Assembly (NCBI RefSeq): GCF_014653945.1
Contig: NZ_BNAU01000004.1
Span: forward strand, 574,828 to 638,827
DNA length: 64,000 bases
Direction: 5' to 3'
Source: Amycolatopsis deserti
GTDB lineage: Bacteria > Actinomycetota > Actinomycetes > Mycobacteriales > Pseudonocardiaceae
Shown: one piece after another, positions 27,781 through 35,120 of the stretch
Layout: each line of letters opens with the position of its first letter
How positions within the stretch are numbered: the stretch's first letter is position 1
The notes under the pieces: generated by a model
What the model saw: the letters and a program-made list of their open reading frames with translations, nothing else
What the model was told of the DNA's origin: nothing
The model's database searches: none
Program-made: the position numbers and the translations under genes

Positions 27781-28486
27781 GGAACATGCCCCGCAGCATC
27801 TCGCGGATCTGCCCCTCGACGGCGTCCTTCGTGATGCCGAGTTCGGTGAGCACGTCGTAGGCCGGCCCCTCGGCCAGGTCGAGCAGGGCGAGCAGGATGT
27901 GCTCGGTGCCGACGTAGTTGTGCCCCAGCCGCAACGCCTCCCGCACGGTCAGCTGGATGATCTTGCGGGCGGCGCCGCTGAACGGGATGTGCGCGGGCAG
28001 TTCGTCGTCCACCGGCGGCGGGAGGGTCGCGGTGACCCGGTCGCCCACCGTTTCCGGTGTCACGCCGAGGTTTTCCACCGCCTTCGCCGCCAGGCCGTCC
28101 CGCTCGCCGATCACGCCGATCAGGATGTGGCCGGTGTCGATCTGCTCGTTGCCCGCGCCCCGCGCCACCTTCTCGGCGTTGACGATCGCGCGGCGCGCGC
28201 GTTCGGTGAACCGGCTGAAGGCCTCCATGCCGGCGCCCGGGGATTCCTTGGGGACGAACCGTTTCTGCGCCGCCTGCTTCGAAACGCCCATGCTGGCGCC
28301 GATCTCCGTCCACGACGCGCCACTTCGCCGCGCCTGGTCGACGAAGTGGCCGATCAGGTGGTCAGCGACGTCGCCGAGGTGCTCGCCGAGCATGACCGCG
28401 TCGGAGAGCTGCTGGAGGGGATCGGAGTCCGGGTGCTGCCGCTTGATGGCCTCGATCAAGTCGTCGAGGCGAACTGAACTGGTCAT
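27770..28486 (-). CDS. HTH plus Clp N-terminal (ClpC-N-like) domain protein
   Basis: 238 residues without any AAA+ module. Residues 57-77 (ASWTEIGASMGVSKQAAQKR) read as a helix-turn-helix. Residues 88-235 hold two Clp-N repeats (FTERARRAIVNAEKVAR, NEQIDTGHILIGVIGE; ALRLGHNYVGTEHILLALLD), the substrate/adaptor-binding domain of ClpA/ClpC. A DNA-binding regulator that senses Clp substrates or is handed to Clp is a reasonable idea. The start codon lies two bases from a palindrome and six from a -10-like box, so the mRNA is probably leaderless. Confidence 0.85.
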   Translation of the reverse strand: MTSSVRLDDLIEAIKRQHPDSDPLQQLSDAVMLGEHLGDVADHLIGHFVDQARRSGASWTEIGASMGVSKQAAQKRFVPKESPGAGMEAFSRFTERARRAIVNAEKVARGAGNEQIDTGHILIGVIGERDGLAAKAVENLGVTPETVGDRVTATLPPPVDDELPAHIPFSGAARKIIQLTVREALRLGHNYVGTEHILLALLDLAEGPAYDVLTELGITKDAVEGQIREMLRGMFPDA

Positions 28487-28488
28487 GC

Positions 28489-28533
28489 GTCAACTGTAGG
28501 TTGACGATGCGGCAGCGTCAACCCTGGGTTGAC
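28489..28533 (-). promoter_or_regulatory. Tandem palindromic operators and promoter of the Clp-N gene
   Basis: Two copies of GTCAAC-N5-GTTGAC (28489-28505 and 28517-28533) are centred 28 bases apart. On the minus strand TTGACG (28521-28516) and TACAGT (28498-28493) are 17 bases apart and lie inside the palindromes. Transcription would start at the ATG. A repressor bound here would cover both promoter boxes. Confidence 0.7.
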
Positions 28534-28539
28534 GATAAG

Positions 28540-28921
28540 GGCAGCGGGTCCAGCGGCGGGGAATCAGCCGCGATCGCCGCCTGCATGTCACCACTGGGGC
28601 TGGGCAGCGACGTGGCGATCTCGGTGCGCGGCCCGGTTCACGACACCGGGATCGTCGCACTGAAGGCCACCCGCGGCCGGATCCCGATCACCGGGCACTG
28701 GCCCGACGCGCCCGGCCGCCGCTGGCACGTCGGGCCGATGGCGCGCAGCGTGCGCGACATCGCCGCCGCGTTGTGGATCCTCGCCGGGCCGGACGGCGTG
28801 GACGGCCATGTCCAGTACAGCCCGTCGCAGAACGACCCGCCGGAGCCGAGCGGGATCCGCGTGAGCTGGGCGAGCGAGCCCGCGTTCGGCCCGGTGGACG
28901 CCGAGGTGACCGCGACGGTCC
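28540..28921 (+). pseudogene. Amidase-signature family fragment
   Basis: About 125 residues of an amidase (GSGSSGGESAAIA, then SPLGLGSDVAISVRGP, LKATRGRIPITGHWP, VGPMARSVRDIA). The signature Ser cluster is present, but the N-terminal half with the catalytic Lys and the whole C-terminal half are missing. Homology breaks near 28921, shortly before pobA's 3' end. It is a remnant, and its left edge directly abuts the Clp-N operators. Confidence 0.8.
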
Positions 28922-28974
28922 GTCGGGGTCCAACTCGAAGCCGTCAGCCCCGTGCGCCTCCGCGGCCCCGCGCT

Positions 28975-30156
28975 TCAGGCGAACGGCAGCCCCACGTAGT
29001 TCTCCGCGATGCTCGTCGCCGCGGCGCGGGACGTCGCCGTGTACCGCAGCTGCGACAGCTGCAGCCGCCGGGTGAAGTCGTCCGCCGCGGGGTCCACGTG
29101 CAGCATCGAGGTCATGTACCAGGAGAAGTGCTCGGCCCGCCACACGCGCCGCAGACAGGTGTCCGAATAGGACTCCGCCAGCTCGCTTCGCTTGTGCTGC
29201 AACAACTCCACCAGGGCGCGGGACAGCACGCGGACGTCCGCGACCGCCAGGTTCATGCCCTTGGCACCGGTCGGCGGGACGATGTGCGCGGCGTCGCCGG
29301 CGAGGAACAGGCGGCCGTACTGCATGGGTTCGGTCACGAAGCTGCGCATCGGCGTGATGCCCTTGTCCAGGATCGGCCCCTCGCGCAGCACGAAATCGTG
29401 CGCGTTCGTGGTGAGCCGGACGTCCAGTTCGGACCAGATGCGGTCGTCGGACCAGTTCTCGATCTTCTCGTCGCTGGGCACCTGGAGGTAGAGCCGCGTG
29501 ATCTCCGGCGAGCGCATGCTGTGCAGGGCGAACCCGCGCTCGTGGTGGGTGTAGATCAGCTCCTCGTGCGAGGGCGGGGTCTGCGCCAGCACACCGAGCC
29601 ACGCGAACGGGTACTCGCGGTCGAAGGTTTTGATCCGGTCCGCGGGGATCGTCGGGCGGCTGACGCCGTGGAAGCCGTCGCAGCCCGCGATCACGTCGCA
29701 CTCCAGGGTGCGCGCCTCCCCGTCGGCGTCGCGGTAGGTGACACGCGGGTTTTCGGTGTCCACGTCGTGCAGTTCGACGTCGGTGACCTCGAAGTGGATC
29801 GGGTAGCCCTTGGCCTCGTGCGCGGCGATCAGGTCCTTGACGATCTCCTGCTGCCCGTACACGGTGATCGACTTGCCGGTCAGCTCGGTGAGCGCGATGC
29901 GGTGGTCCTGGCCGTCGAACCGCAGCGAGAACCCGTGGTGCGGCAGGCCTTGGGCGTCCAGCCGCGCGCCGACGCCGATCTCCCGCAGCAGCTCGACCGT
30001 CGGGTGCTCGCAGACCCCGGCGCGCACCCGCTTCTCCACGTAGGCGCGGCTGCGCGTCTCGAGGACCACGGCGTCGACACCCTCGGCGTGCAGCAGGTAC
30101 GACAACAGCAGACCTGCCGGCCCGGCGCCGATGATCCCGACCTGTGTGCGCGTCAC
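28975..30156 (-). CDS. pobA: 4-hydroxybenzoate 3-monooxygenase
   Basis: 393 residues, the usual PobA length. FAD-binding GIIGAGPAG near the N-terminus, the CDGFHGVSRPTIP segment (DG motif) and LFLAGDAAHIVPPTGAKG (GD motif) mark a class A flavoprotein hydroxylase. ETRSRAYVEKRVRAGVCE matches PobA itself. It converts 4-hydroxybenzoate to protocatechuate with NADPH and O2. GGAGG lies five bases before the GTG at 30156. No protocatechuate genes are in the window; the IclR gene nearby could be the regulator. Confidence 0.94.
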   Translation of the reverse strand: MTRTQVGIIGAGPAGLLLSYLLHAEGVDAVVLETRSRAYVEKRVRAGVCEHPTVELLREIGVGARLDAQGLPHHGFSLRFDGQDHRIALTELTGKSITVYGQQEIVKDLIAAHEAKGYPIHFEVTDVELHDVDTENPRVTYRDADGEARTLECDVIAGCDGFHGVSRPTIPADRIKTFDREYPFAWLGVLAQTPPSHEELIYTHHERGFALHSMRSPEITRLYLQVPSDEKIENWSDDRIWSELDVRLTTNAHDFVLREGPILDKGITPMRSFVTEPMQYGRLFLAGDAAHIVPPTGAKGMNLAVADVRVLSRALVELLQHKRSELAESYSDTCLRRVWRAEHFSWYMTSMLHVDPAADDFTRRLQLSQLRYTATSRAAATSIAENYVGLPFA

Positions 30157-30241
30157 TGCGACCTCCAACCTTCGCTGTTCCGGCACCCAGGATGCGGTCG
30201 GGCCGGGCCCGAGGCCAGCACTGCTTCCATTCAGTGGAAGC

Positions 30242-30988
30242 TCATCCCCGCTGCCCGGCGAGCCAGTCGTCGAACGTGGTGGGTGCGAGCCGGGCGCCGT
30301 CGCCGGGCAGCATCACCTCGCCGGCCATGTCCGGGCCGAACAACCCGGACCAGGTCGGCGCGAACTTCGCCGACCGTCCGCGCGCCTCGTAGGTGCGGCG
30401 CGCCATGTCGACCAGGTCCTGCGGCTCCGGGCCGGCGAGGTCGAGGCGGTCGCGCAGCGGTTCCCCGGTGGCGATCTCGGCGAGCACGTCGGCCACGTCG
30501 TCCGGCGCGACCGGTTGGACGAGTAACGGCGCGATGGACACGACGCCGTCCTGCTCGCCCCAGCCGGCGACCATCCCGGCGAAGTCGTGGAACTGCGCGG
30601 CGCGGACGATCGACCACGGCACCGGCCCGCCGGCGACGAGTCGTTCCTGCTCGCGCTTGCCCGCGTAGTGCGCGTTGCCCTCGACGCGGTCGACGCCGAG
30701 GATCGACAGCAGGACGTGGTGCCGCACCCCGGCGCGCTCCTCCGCGGCCAGCAGGTTCCGCGTGGTGCCGCCGAAGTAGGCGACGGTTTCGTCTCTGTCC
30801 ATCGGCGGGGCGCTCAAGGCGTCGACGACCGCGTCCACCCCGGTCAGCGCCTCCTCCAGGCCCGCGCCGGTGGCGAGGTCCACGCCGAGCGAACGGCTGA
30901 TCCGCACGACCTCGTGCCCGTCCCGCTCGAGGGCGGCGACGGTGCGTTGCCCGATGTTGCCGGTGGCCCCGAGGACTGCGATGCGCAT
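30242..30988 (-). CDS. NmrA-like / SDR NAD(P)-binding protein
   Basis: 248 residues. The Rossmann motif VLGATGNIGQRTVAAL opens the protein, with an atypical-SDR body (LLSILGVDRVEGNAHYAGKR, PVPWSIVRAAQFHDF). It lacks a canonical YxxxK pair. An AAGGAGGAG ribosome site precedes the ATG. It is divergent from an Rrf2 regulator with a perfect 8-bp dyad between them, suggesting redox-controlled expression. Confidence 0.88.
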   Translation of the reverse strand: MRIAVLGATGNIGQRTVAALERDGHEVVRISRSLGVDLATGAGLEEALTGVDAVVDALSAPPMDRDETVAYFGGTTRNLLAAEERAGVRHHVLLSILGVDRVEGNAHYAGKREQERLVAGGPVPWSIVRAAQFHDFAGMVAGWGEQDGVVSIAPLLVQPVAPDDVADVLAEIATGEPLRDRLDLAGPEPQDLVDMARRTYEARGRSAKFAPTWSGLFGPDMAGEVMLPGDGARLAPTTFDDWLAGQRG

Positions 30989-31000
30989 GTTCTCCTCCTT

Positions 31001-31023
31001 TTATGGACTTAATAGGTCCATAA
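31001..31023. promoter_or_regulatory. Rrf2-type operator between the SDR and Rrf2 genes
   Basis: TTATGGAC-TTAATAG-GTCCATAA is a perfect eight-base inverted repeat with a seven-base spacer, AT-rich against the GC-rich background. It lies between divergent starts at 30988 and 31046, only 13 bases from the SDR start. Confidence 0.75.
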
Positions 31024-31045
31024 TATCGCAGATACACTGGTCCGT

Positions 31046-31537
31046 GTGAAGCTGCCATCGAGCACGGAGTGGGTGCTGCACTGCGCGACGACGCTGGCGC
31101 AGCTGGAGCCGGGCGGGACGGCCTCGACGGCGCAGCTCGCGGAGTACTTCGACCTGCCGGCGCCCTACCTCGCGAAGCAGCTGAAGGCGCTGGTCCGGGC
31201 CGGGGTGCTGACCGCCACGACGGGCCCCCGCGGCGGCTTCCGGCTGGCCCGGCCCGCGGCGGAGATCACGCTGCTGGAGATCGTCGAGGCGGTCGACGGG
31301 GCGTCCGCGCCGTACGAGTGCCGGGAGATCCGGCAGCAGGGCCGGGGCGCCCTACCACCCGAGGAGTGCCGCGAGACGTGCCTGCTGGCGGCGAAGATGG
31401 CGAGCGCCCACGAGGCCTGGCGGGAGCGCCTGAGAACCGAGTCCCTGGGCGATGTCCTCGCCGAGCTGCCGGAGTGGGCACCGCAACGGACCCGGCGTCT
31501 GCTGAACGAGACCAGCCCCGCGCGCCGATCGAGCTGA
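31046..31537 (+). CDS. Rrf2-family transcriptional regulator
   Basis: 163 residues, GTG start. The winged HTH (TAQLAEYFDLPAPYLAKQL, VLTATTGPRGGFRLAR) is followed by a dimerisation helix. Three Cys in ECREI...EECRETC correspond to the region where Rrf2 proteins bind Fe-S clusters or sense oxidants. It probably represses the divergent SDR gene through the dyad at 31001-31023. It has no clear ribosome site and may be leaderless. Confidence 0.9.
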   Translation: MKLPSSTEWVLHCATTLAQLEPGGTASTAQLAEYFDLPAPYLAKQLKALVRAGVLTATTGPRGGFRLARPAAEITLLEIVEAVDGASAPYECREIRQQGRGALPPEECRETCLLAAKMASAHEAWRERLRTESLGDVLAELPEWAPQRTRRLLNETSPARRSS

Positions 31538-31762
31538 GCCCCAACGCAGCCGCGAGGGCAACCCCGGCGCAGCCGGCCCGCGCAGCGCTGGTGCTCGCCG
31601 CGGCGAGCGGCCCCGGCCCTCCGACTCAACGCGGCCGCCACAGCGCCCAGCGTGGGCAGCCCGCCAGACGGGCACCGCCGTCACCGGGCACACCCGGCGC
31701 CAATCACGCGGCCCGCGAGGCGGGCGCAGCCGGCCACGGCCACCCCGCCAAGCGCCCCCATC

Positions 31763-32539
31763 TCAACTCGGCTGCCGCAATGCCCGAGGCGCGCCCAGCG
31801 TCCGCGAAATCCCCCGCGCCGCGGCTCGCACCGCGGGCACCATCGAGCGCGGGTCCGGCCCCGCGGCCGGGATCACGATCGAAATCGCCGCCACCACCCC
31901 ATCGTCGGCGCCGTGGACCGGCGCCGCCACCGACAGGGACACCATCTCCACCTGCCGGTCGCTGATCACGTACCCGTCGCGGCGCACGTCGGCCAGCACA
32001 CGGCGCAGCTCGTCCGCCGAGGTGATCGTCTTCGGCGTGTACCGGCGCAGCGGCGCGGCCAGCACCTGCTCCTGCACCTCGGCCGGCGCGTGCGCCAGCA
32101 GCACCAGCCCGACCCCGGTCGCGTGCGCGGCCAGCCGTCCGCCGGGCCGGGACACGATGCTCACCGCGTTCCGCCCGGAGATCCGCTCCACGTACACCAC
32201 GTCCGGCACGTCCAGCACCGCGAGCTGCACGTTCTCGTGCGTCGCCTCGTACAGGTCCTCCAGGAACGGCATGGCCGCGTCCCGCAGCACCAGCCCGCGC
32301 GGCGACAGCGACGCGACCTCCCACAGCCACAACCCGACCCGGTACTGCCCGTCGTCCTGCCGTTCCAGCGCCCCGCGCCGCGCCAGCTCGCCGACGATCC
32401 GGTGCGTCGTCGACAGCGGCAGCCCGGTGCGGCGGCTCAGCTCGGACAACGTCATCGCCGGGCGCTCCGGGGTGAACGCGGCCAGCACGTCCAGCACGCG
32501 GTCGACGACCGAGGGTGCCTGCGCCGATGTGTGCCGCAT
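31763..32539 (-). CDS. IclR-family transcriptional regulator
   Basis: 258 residues. N-terminal winged HTH (VVDRVLDVLAAFTPERPAMT, LSELSRRTGLPLSTTHRIVG) and a C-terminal effector domain (HATGVGLVLLAHAPAE, SVAAPVHGADDGVVAAISI). IclR proteins often control aromatic catabolism, and pobA is 1.6 kb away, but the gene directly upstream on the same strand is MetE-like (nine-base gap), so the target is open. Confidence 0.9.
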   Translation of the reverse strand: MRHTSAQAPSVVDRVLDVLAAFTPERPAMTLSELSRRTGLPLSTTHRIVGELARRGALERQDDGQYRVGLWLWEVASLSPRGLVLRDAAMPFLEDLYEATHENVQLAVLDVPDVVYVERISGRNAVSIVSRPGGRLAAHATGVGLVLLAHAPAEVQEQVLAAPLRRYTPKTITSADELRRVLADVRRDGYVISDRQVEMVSLSVAAPVHGADDGVVAAISIVIPAAGPDPRSMVPAVRAAARGISRTLGAPRALRQPS

Positions 32540-32548
32540 CAGCTCAGG

Positions 32549-33673
32549 CTAACGGCCCCACACCAGCTCGGCGGTCTCGACGATCCGCTCCAGCTTCGCC
32601 TTCTGCTCGTCCTGCGTGAGGTCGTTGCCCTCCTCGGTGGAGGAGAACCCGCACTGCCCGGACAGGCACAGCTGGTCGAGATCGACGTACCGCGCCGCCT
32701 CGTCGATGCGCCGCCGCAGCGAATCGACCGGCTCCAGCTCCCCGCGCTTGGTCGTGACCAGCCCGAGCACGACGTACTTGCCCTTCGGCACGAACCGCAG
32801 CGGCTCGAACCCGCCGGAGCGCTCGTCGTCGAACTCCAGGAAGTAGCCGTCCACCTCCAGCTCGTTGAACAACGCGTCGGCGACGAAGTCGTACCCGCCG
32901 GAGGCCACCCACGACGAGCGGAAGTTGCCGCGGCACAGGTGGGTCGTCACGGTCAGCCCCGCGGGGCGGCCGGCCAGCGCGGCGTTCATCGTCTTGATGT
33001 TGCGCACGTGCTGCTTGTCCGGGTCGCCGCCCATCTCGGCCACCAGCTGCCGCTGCGCCGGGTCGTTGAGGTAGGCCAGGCTGGTGTCGTCGAGCTGCAG
33101 GTAGGTGCAGCCCAGCTCGGCCATCCCGGCGATCTCCTTGGCGTAGGCCGCGGCGAGGTCGCTGTAGAACTCCTCGAGGTCGGGGTAGACCCGCTCGGAG
33201 ACGGCGCGGCGGCCGCCCCGGTAGTAGATCATGCTGGGCGACGGGATGGTCTGCTTCGGCGTCTGCGACGGGTCCACAATGGACTTCAGGAACGCGAAGT
33301 GGTCGCCGAAGATCGTGCCGGACAACCCGACCTTGCCGTCCACCTTCAGGCCGGCCGGGCTGAACTCGATGTCCCCGGCCGCGTTGTGGAACTTGACGTG
33401 CAGCTTCTCCTCGCTGCGGGAGATGCCGTCGAGGGAGTAGATGAAGTCCATGTGCCAGGAGGCGCGGCGGAACTCGCCGTCGGTGGCCGAGCGCAGCCCG
33501 ACCTCGCGCTGCATCGCGACGACGTCGCGGATCGCGCTGTCCTCCACGGCCTTCAGGTCCTCGGCGCTGATGGCGCCCCGCGCGAAGTCCTCGCGGGCCC
33601 GGTGCAGTTCGTCGGGCCGCAGCAGGCTGCCCACGTGATCGGCGCGGAACGGCGGTGTCGTGCGCACAGTCAT
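32549..33673 (-). CDS. Cobalamin-independent methionine synthase C-terminal-like protein
   Basis: 374 residues, one barrel only (MetE has two). FRADHVGSLLRP opens the domain. The zinc ligands are all visible: His and Cys in THLCRGN (near 244), Glu in YFLEFDDER and Cys in SGQCGFSS. Such single-domain proteins transfer methyl groups to homocysteine or related thiols from donors other than the polyglutamyl folate. An upstream in-frame extension was rejected because homology starts at MTVRTTPPF. It is co-directional with the IclR gene. Confidence 0.88.
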   Translation of the reverse strand: MTVRTTPPFRADHVGSLLRPDELHRAREDFARGAISAEDLKAVEDSAIRDVVAMQREVGLRSATDGEFRRASWHMDFIYSLDGISRSEEKLHVKFHNAAGDIEFSPAGLKVDGKVGLSGTIFGDHFAFLKSIVDPSQTPKQTIPSPSMIYYRGGRRAVSERVYPDLEEFYSDLAAAYAKEIAGMAELGCTYLQLDDTSLAYLNDPAQRQLVAEMGGDPDKQHVRNIKTMNAALAGRPAGLTVTTHLCRGNFRSSWVASGGYDFVADALFNELEVDGYFLEFDDERSGGFEPLRFVPKGKYVVLGLVTTKRGELEPVDSLRRRIDEAARYVDLDQLCLSGQCGFSSTEEGNDLTQDEQKAKLERIVETAELVWGR

Positions 33674-33712
33674 GCCCCGATCTTCGGCCACCGCACCACC
33701 GCGCACAACCCG

Positions 33713-33757
33713 CCTTCCGTCCCGCGGCGACCGCCTCGGCAACCGCGGGACGGAAGG
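33713..33757 (-). terminator. Hairpin terminator after the ketosynthase gene
   Basis: CCTTCCGTCCCGCGG and its exact complement flank a 15-base loop. It lies ten bases after the ketosynthase stop and before the MetE-like start. It has no T run; the 15-bp stem is the support. Confidence 0.65.
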
Positions 33758-33766
33758 TCTCGCGGA

Positions 33767-34927
33767 TCAGGCCGGCGGGCCGAGCACGACGACCGAGTTG
33801 TGGCCGCCCATGCCGAGCGACGACTTGACGGTCAGCCCGTCACCGACCGGCACCCGGCCGGTGAGCAGCTGCGGGTGCCCGGGCGCCACCGCGGGCGGCG
33901 CCGGGATGTACCCGCGGTCGTAGCCGAGCGCGGCGACCGACACCTCGACCGCCGAGGCCGCGCCCTGGCAGTGCCCGACCAGCGGCTTGACCGAGTACAC
34001 CCCGGTCGCGGCCCCGAACTCCTGCTCCAGGATCGTCGCCTCGGCCGTGTCGCACTGCTTGGTCCCCGGCCCGTGCGCGTTGAGGTAGCGCACCGCCGCC
34101 GCGGGCACCCCGGCGTTGGCCAGCGCGTCCCGGAAGCAGCCGCGGACCTGCCGCAGGTCCGGGTCGACCGAGGTCACGTGGTACCCGTCGTGCGACATCG
34201 CGCCGCCCAGGGCCATCGCGTAGGGACGAGTCGCGTTGCGGGACAGCACGAACGCCACCGCCGCCTCACCCACGAGGAACCCGCGGCTGCCCTCCTGGAA
34301 GGGACGGCACGCCTCGAGCGGTTCGGTGTCGGTGACGGCCACGCCGAGCCGCACGAAGTGCCGCACGTTCTCCTGCGTCGCCGACACGTCGGTGGCCACG
34401 AACACGACGTCGTCGACGATCCCCGCGTCCAGCCACGCCTTCGCGGTGAGCAGCCCGGCGTTGCCGGAGGCGCACATCGCCGACACGTTCATCGCCGGCC
34501 CGTGGAACCCGTACTCCTGCATGAACGTCGACATCGGCGTCGACGGCATCAGGCCCAGGTACTCCCTGGGCCGCACGTCACCTCCGCGATCGAGGTAGAA
34601 CTCCCGCCAGAGGTCCACCTCGCCGAGCACCACCGCATGCAGCAGCCCGACCCGCTTCCCGGGCTGCCAGCCGCGCTCCCCCGCATCGGCTATCGCTTCC
34701 CGGGCCGCGGCCCGCATCGCCCGCGCGAACCGGCTCGGCCCGTCCACCGGGTTGCCGCCGTCGGCCACCTTCGCGACCCAGCCGGGCTCCTCCGGCTGGG
34801 CCCCGTAGCCGGCTTCCAGCCCGGCCGCAGGCTTGCCGGAAGTCAGCCCGTCCCACAGGTGTTCCCGGCCCCAGCCGTAGCCGGTGACCGCCCCGATGCC
34901 GCAGATTGCCATTTCCCGCGAGTCCAT
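33767..34927 (-). CDS. Stand-alone beta-ketoacyl synthase (KAS I/II-like)
   Basis: 386 residues. The thiolase-fold active site is intact: Cys152 in SAMCASGNAG, His in NAHGPGTKQCDTAE and His in KPLVGHCQGAAS. It therefore looks catalytically able to do decarboxylative condensation. No acyl carrier protein, ketoreductase or other polyketide/fatty-acid gene is adjacent, so its pathway is unclear. The N-terminal half is more divergent than in FabF. Confidence 0.88.
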   Translation of the reverse strand: MDSREMAICGIGAVTGYGWGREHLWDGLTSGKPAAGLEAGYGAQPEEPGWVAKVADGGNPVDGPSRFARAMRAAAREAIADAGERGWQPGKRVGLLHAVVLGEVDLWREFYLDRGGDVRPREYLGLMPSTPMSTFMQEYGFHGPAMNVSAMCASGNAGLLTAKAWLDAGIVDDVVFVATDVSATQENVRHFVRLGVAVTDTEPLEACRPFQEGSRGFLVGEAAVAFVLSRNATRPYAMALGGAMSHDGYHVTSVDPDLRQVRGCFRDALANAGVPAAAVRYLNAHGPGTKQCDTAEATILEQEFGAATGVYSVKPLVGHCQGAASAVEVSVAALGYDRGYIPAPPAVAPGHPQLLTGRVPVGDGLTVKSSLGMGGHNSVVVLGPPA

Positions 34928-35120
34928 CGCACTCGCCCCTCCTTCGTCATTGCCTCTACGATCCGTCCCGAGGGACGGACTCGTTCCAAGCCAACGTCGG
35001 CTGGCCGGAAGGGCATAACCGAGCGAAGTCCGCCACCGGAGATTGGTGCGGACGGACTACGGGAAACCGGCCGAATGGTGTAATCGAACAGCAGAAGATG
35101 CTCGGCGGATCGGACGGAAG

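Noticed and set aside
33674..33766. Riboswitch upstream of the MetE-like gene
   Set aside because: The only structure is a simple 15-bp hairpin next to the ketosynthase stop, better read as a terminator; no cobalamin or SAM riboswitch motifs are seen.
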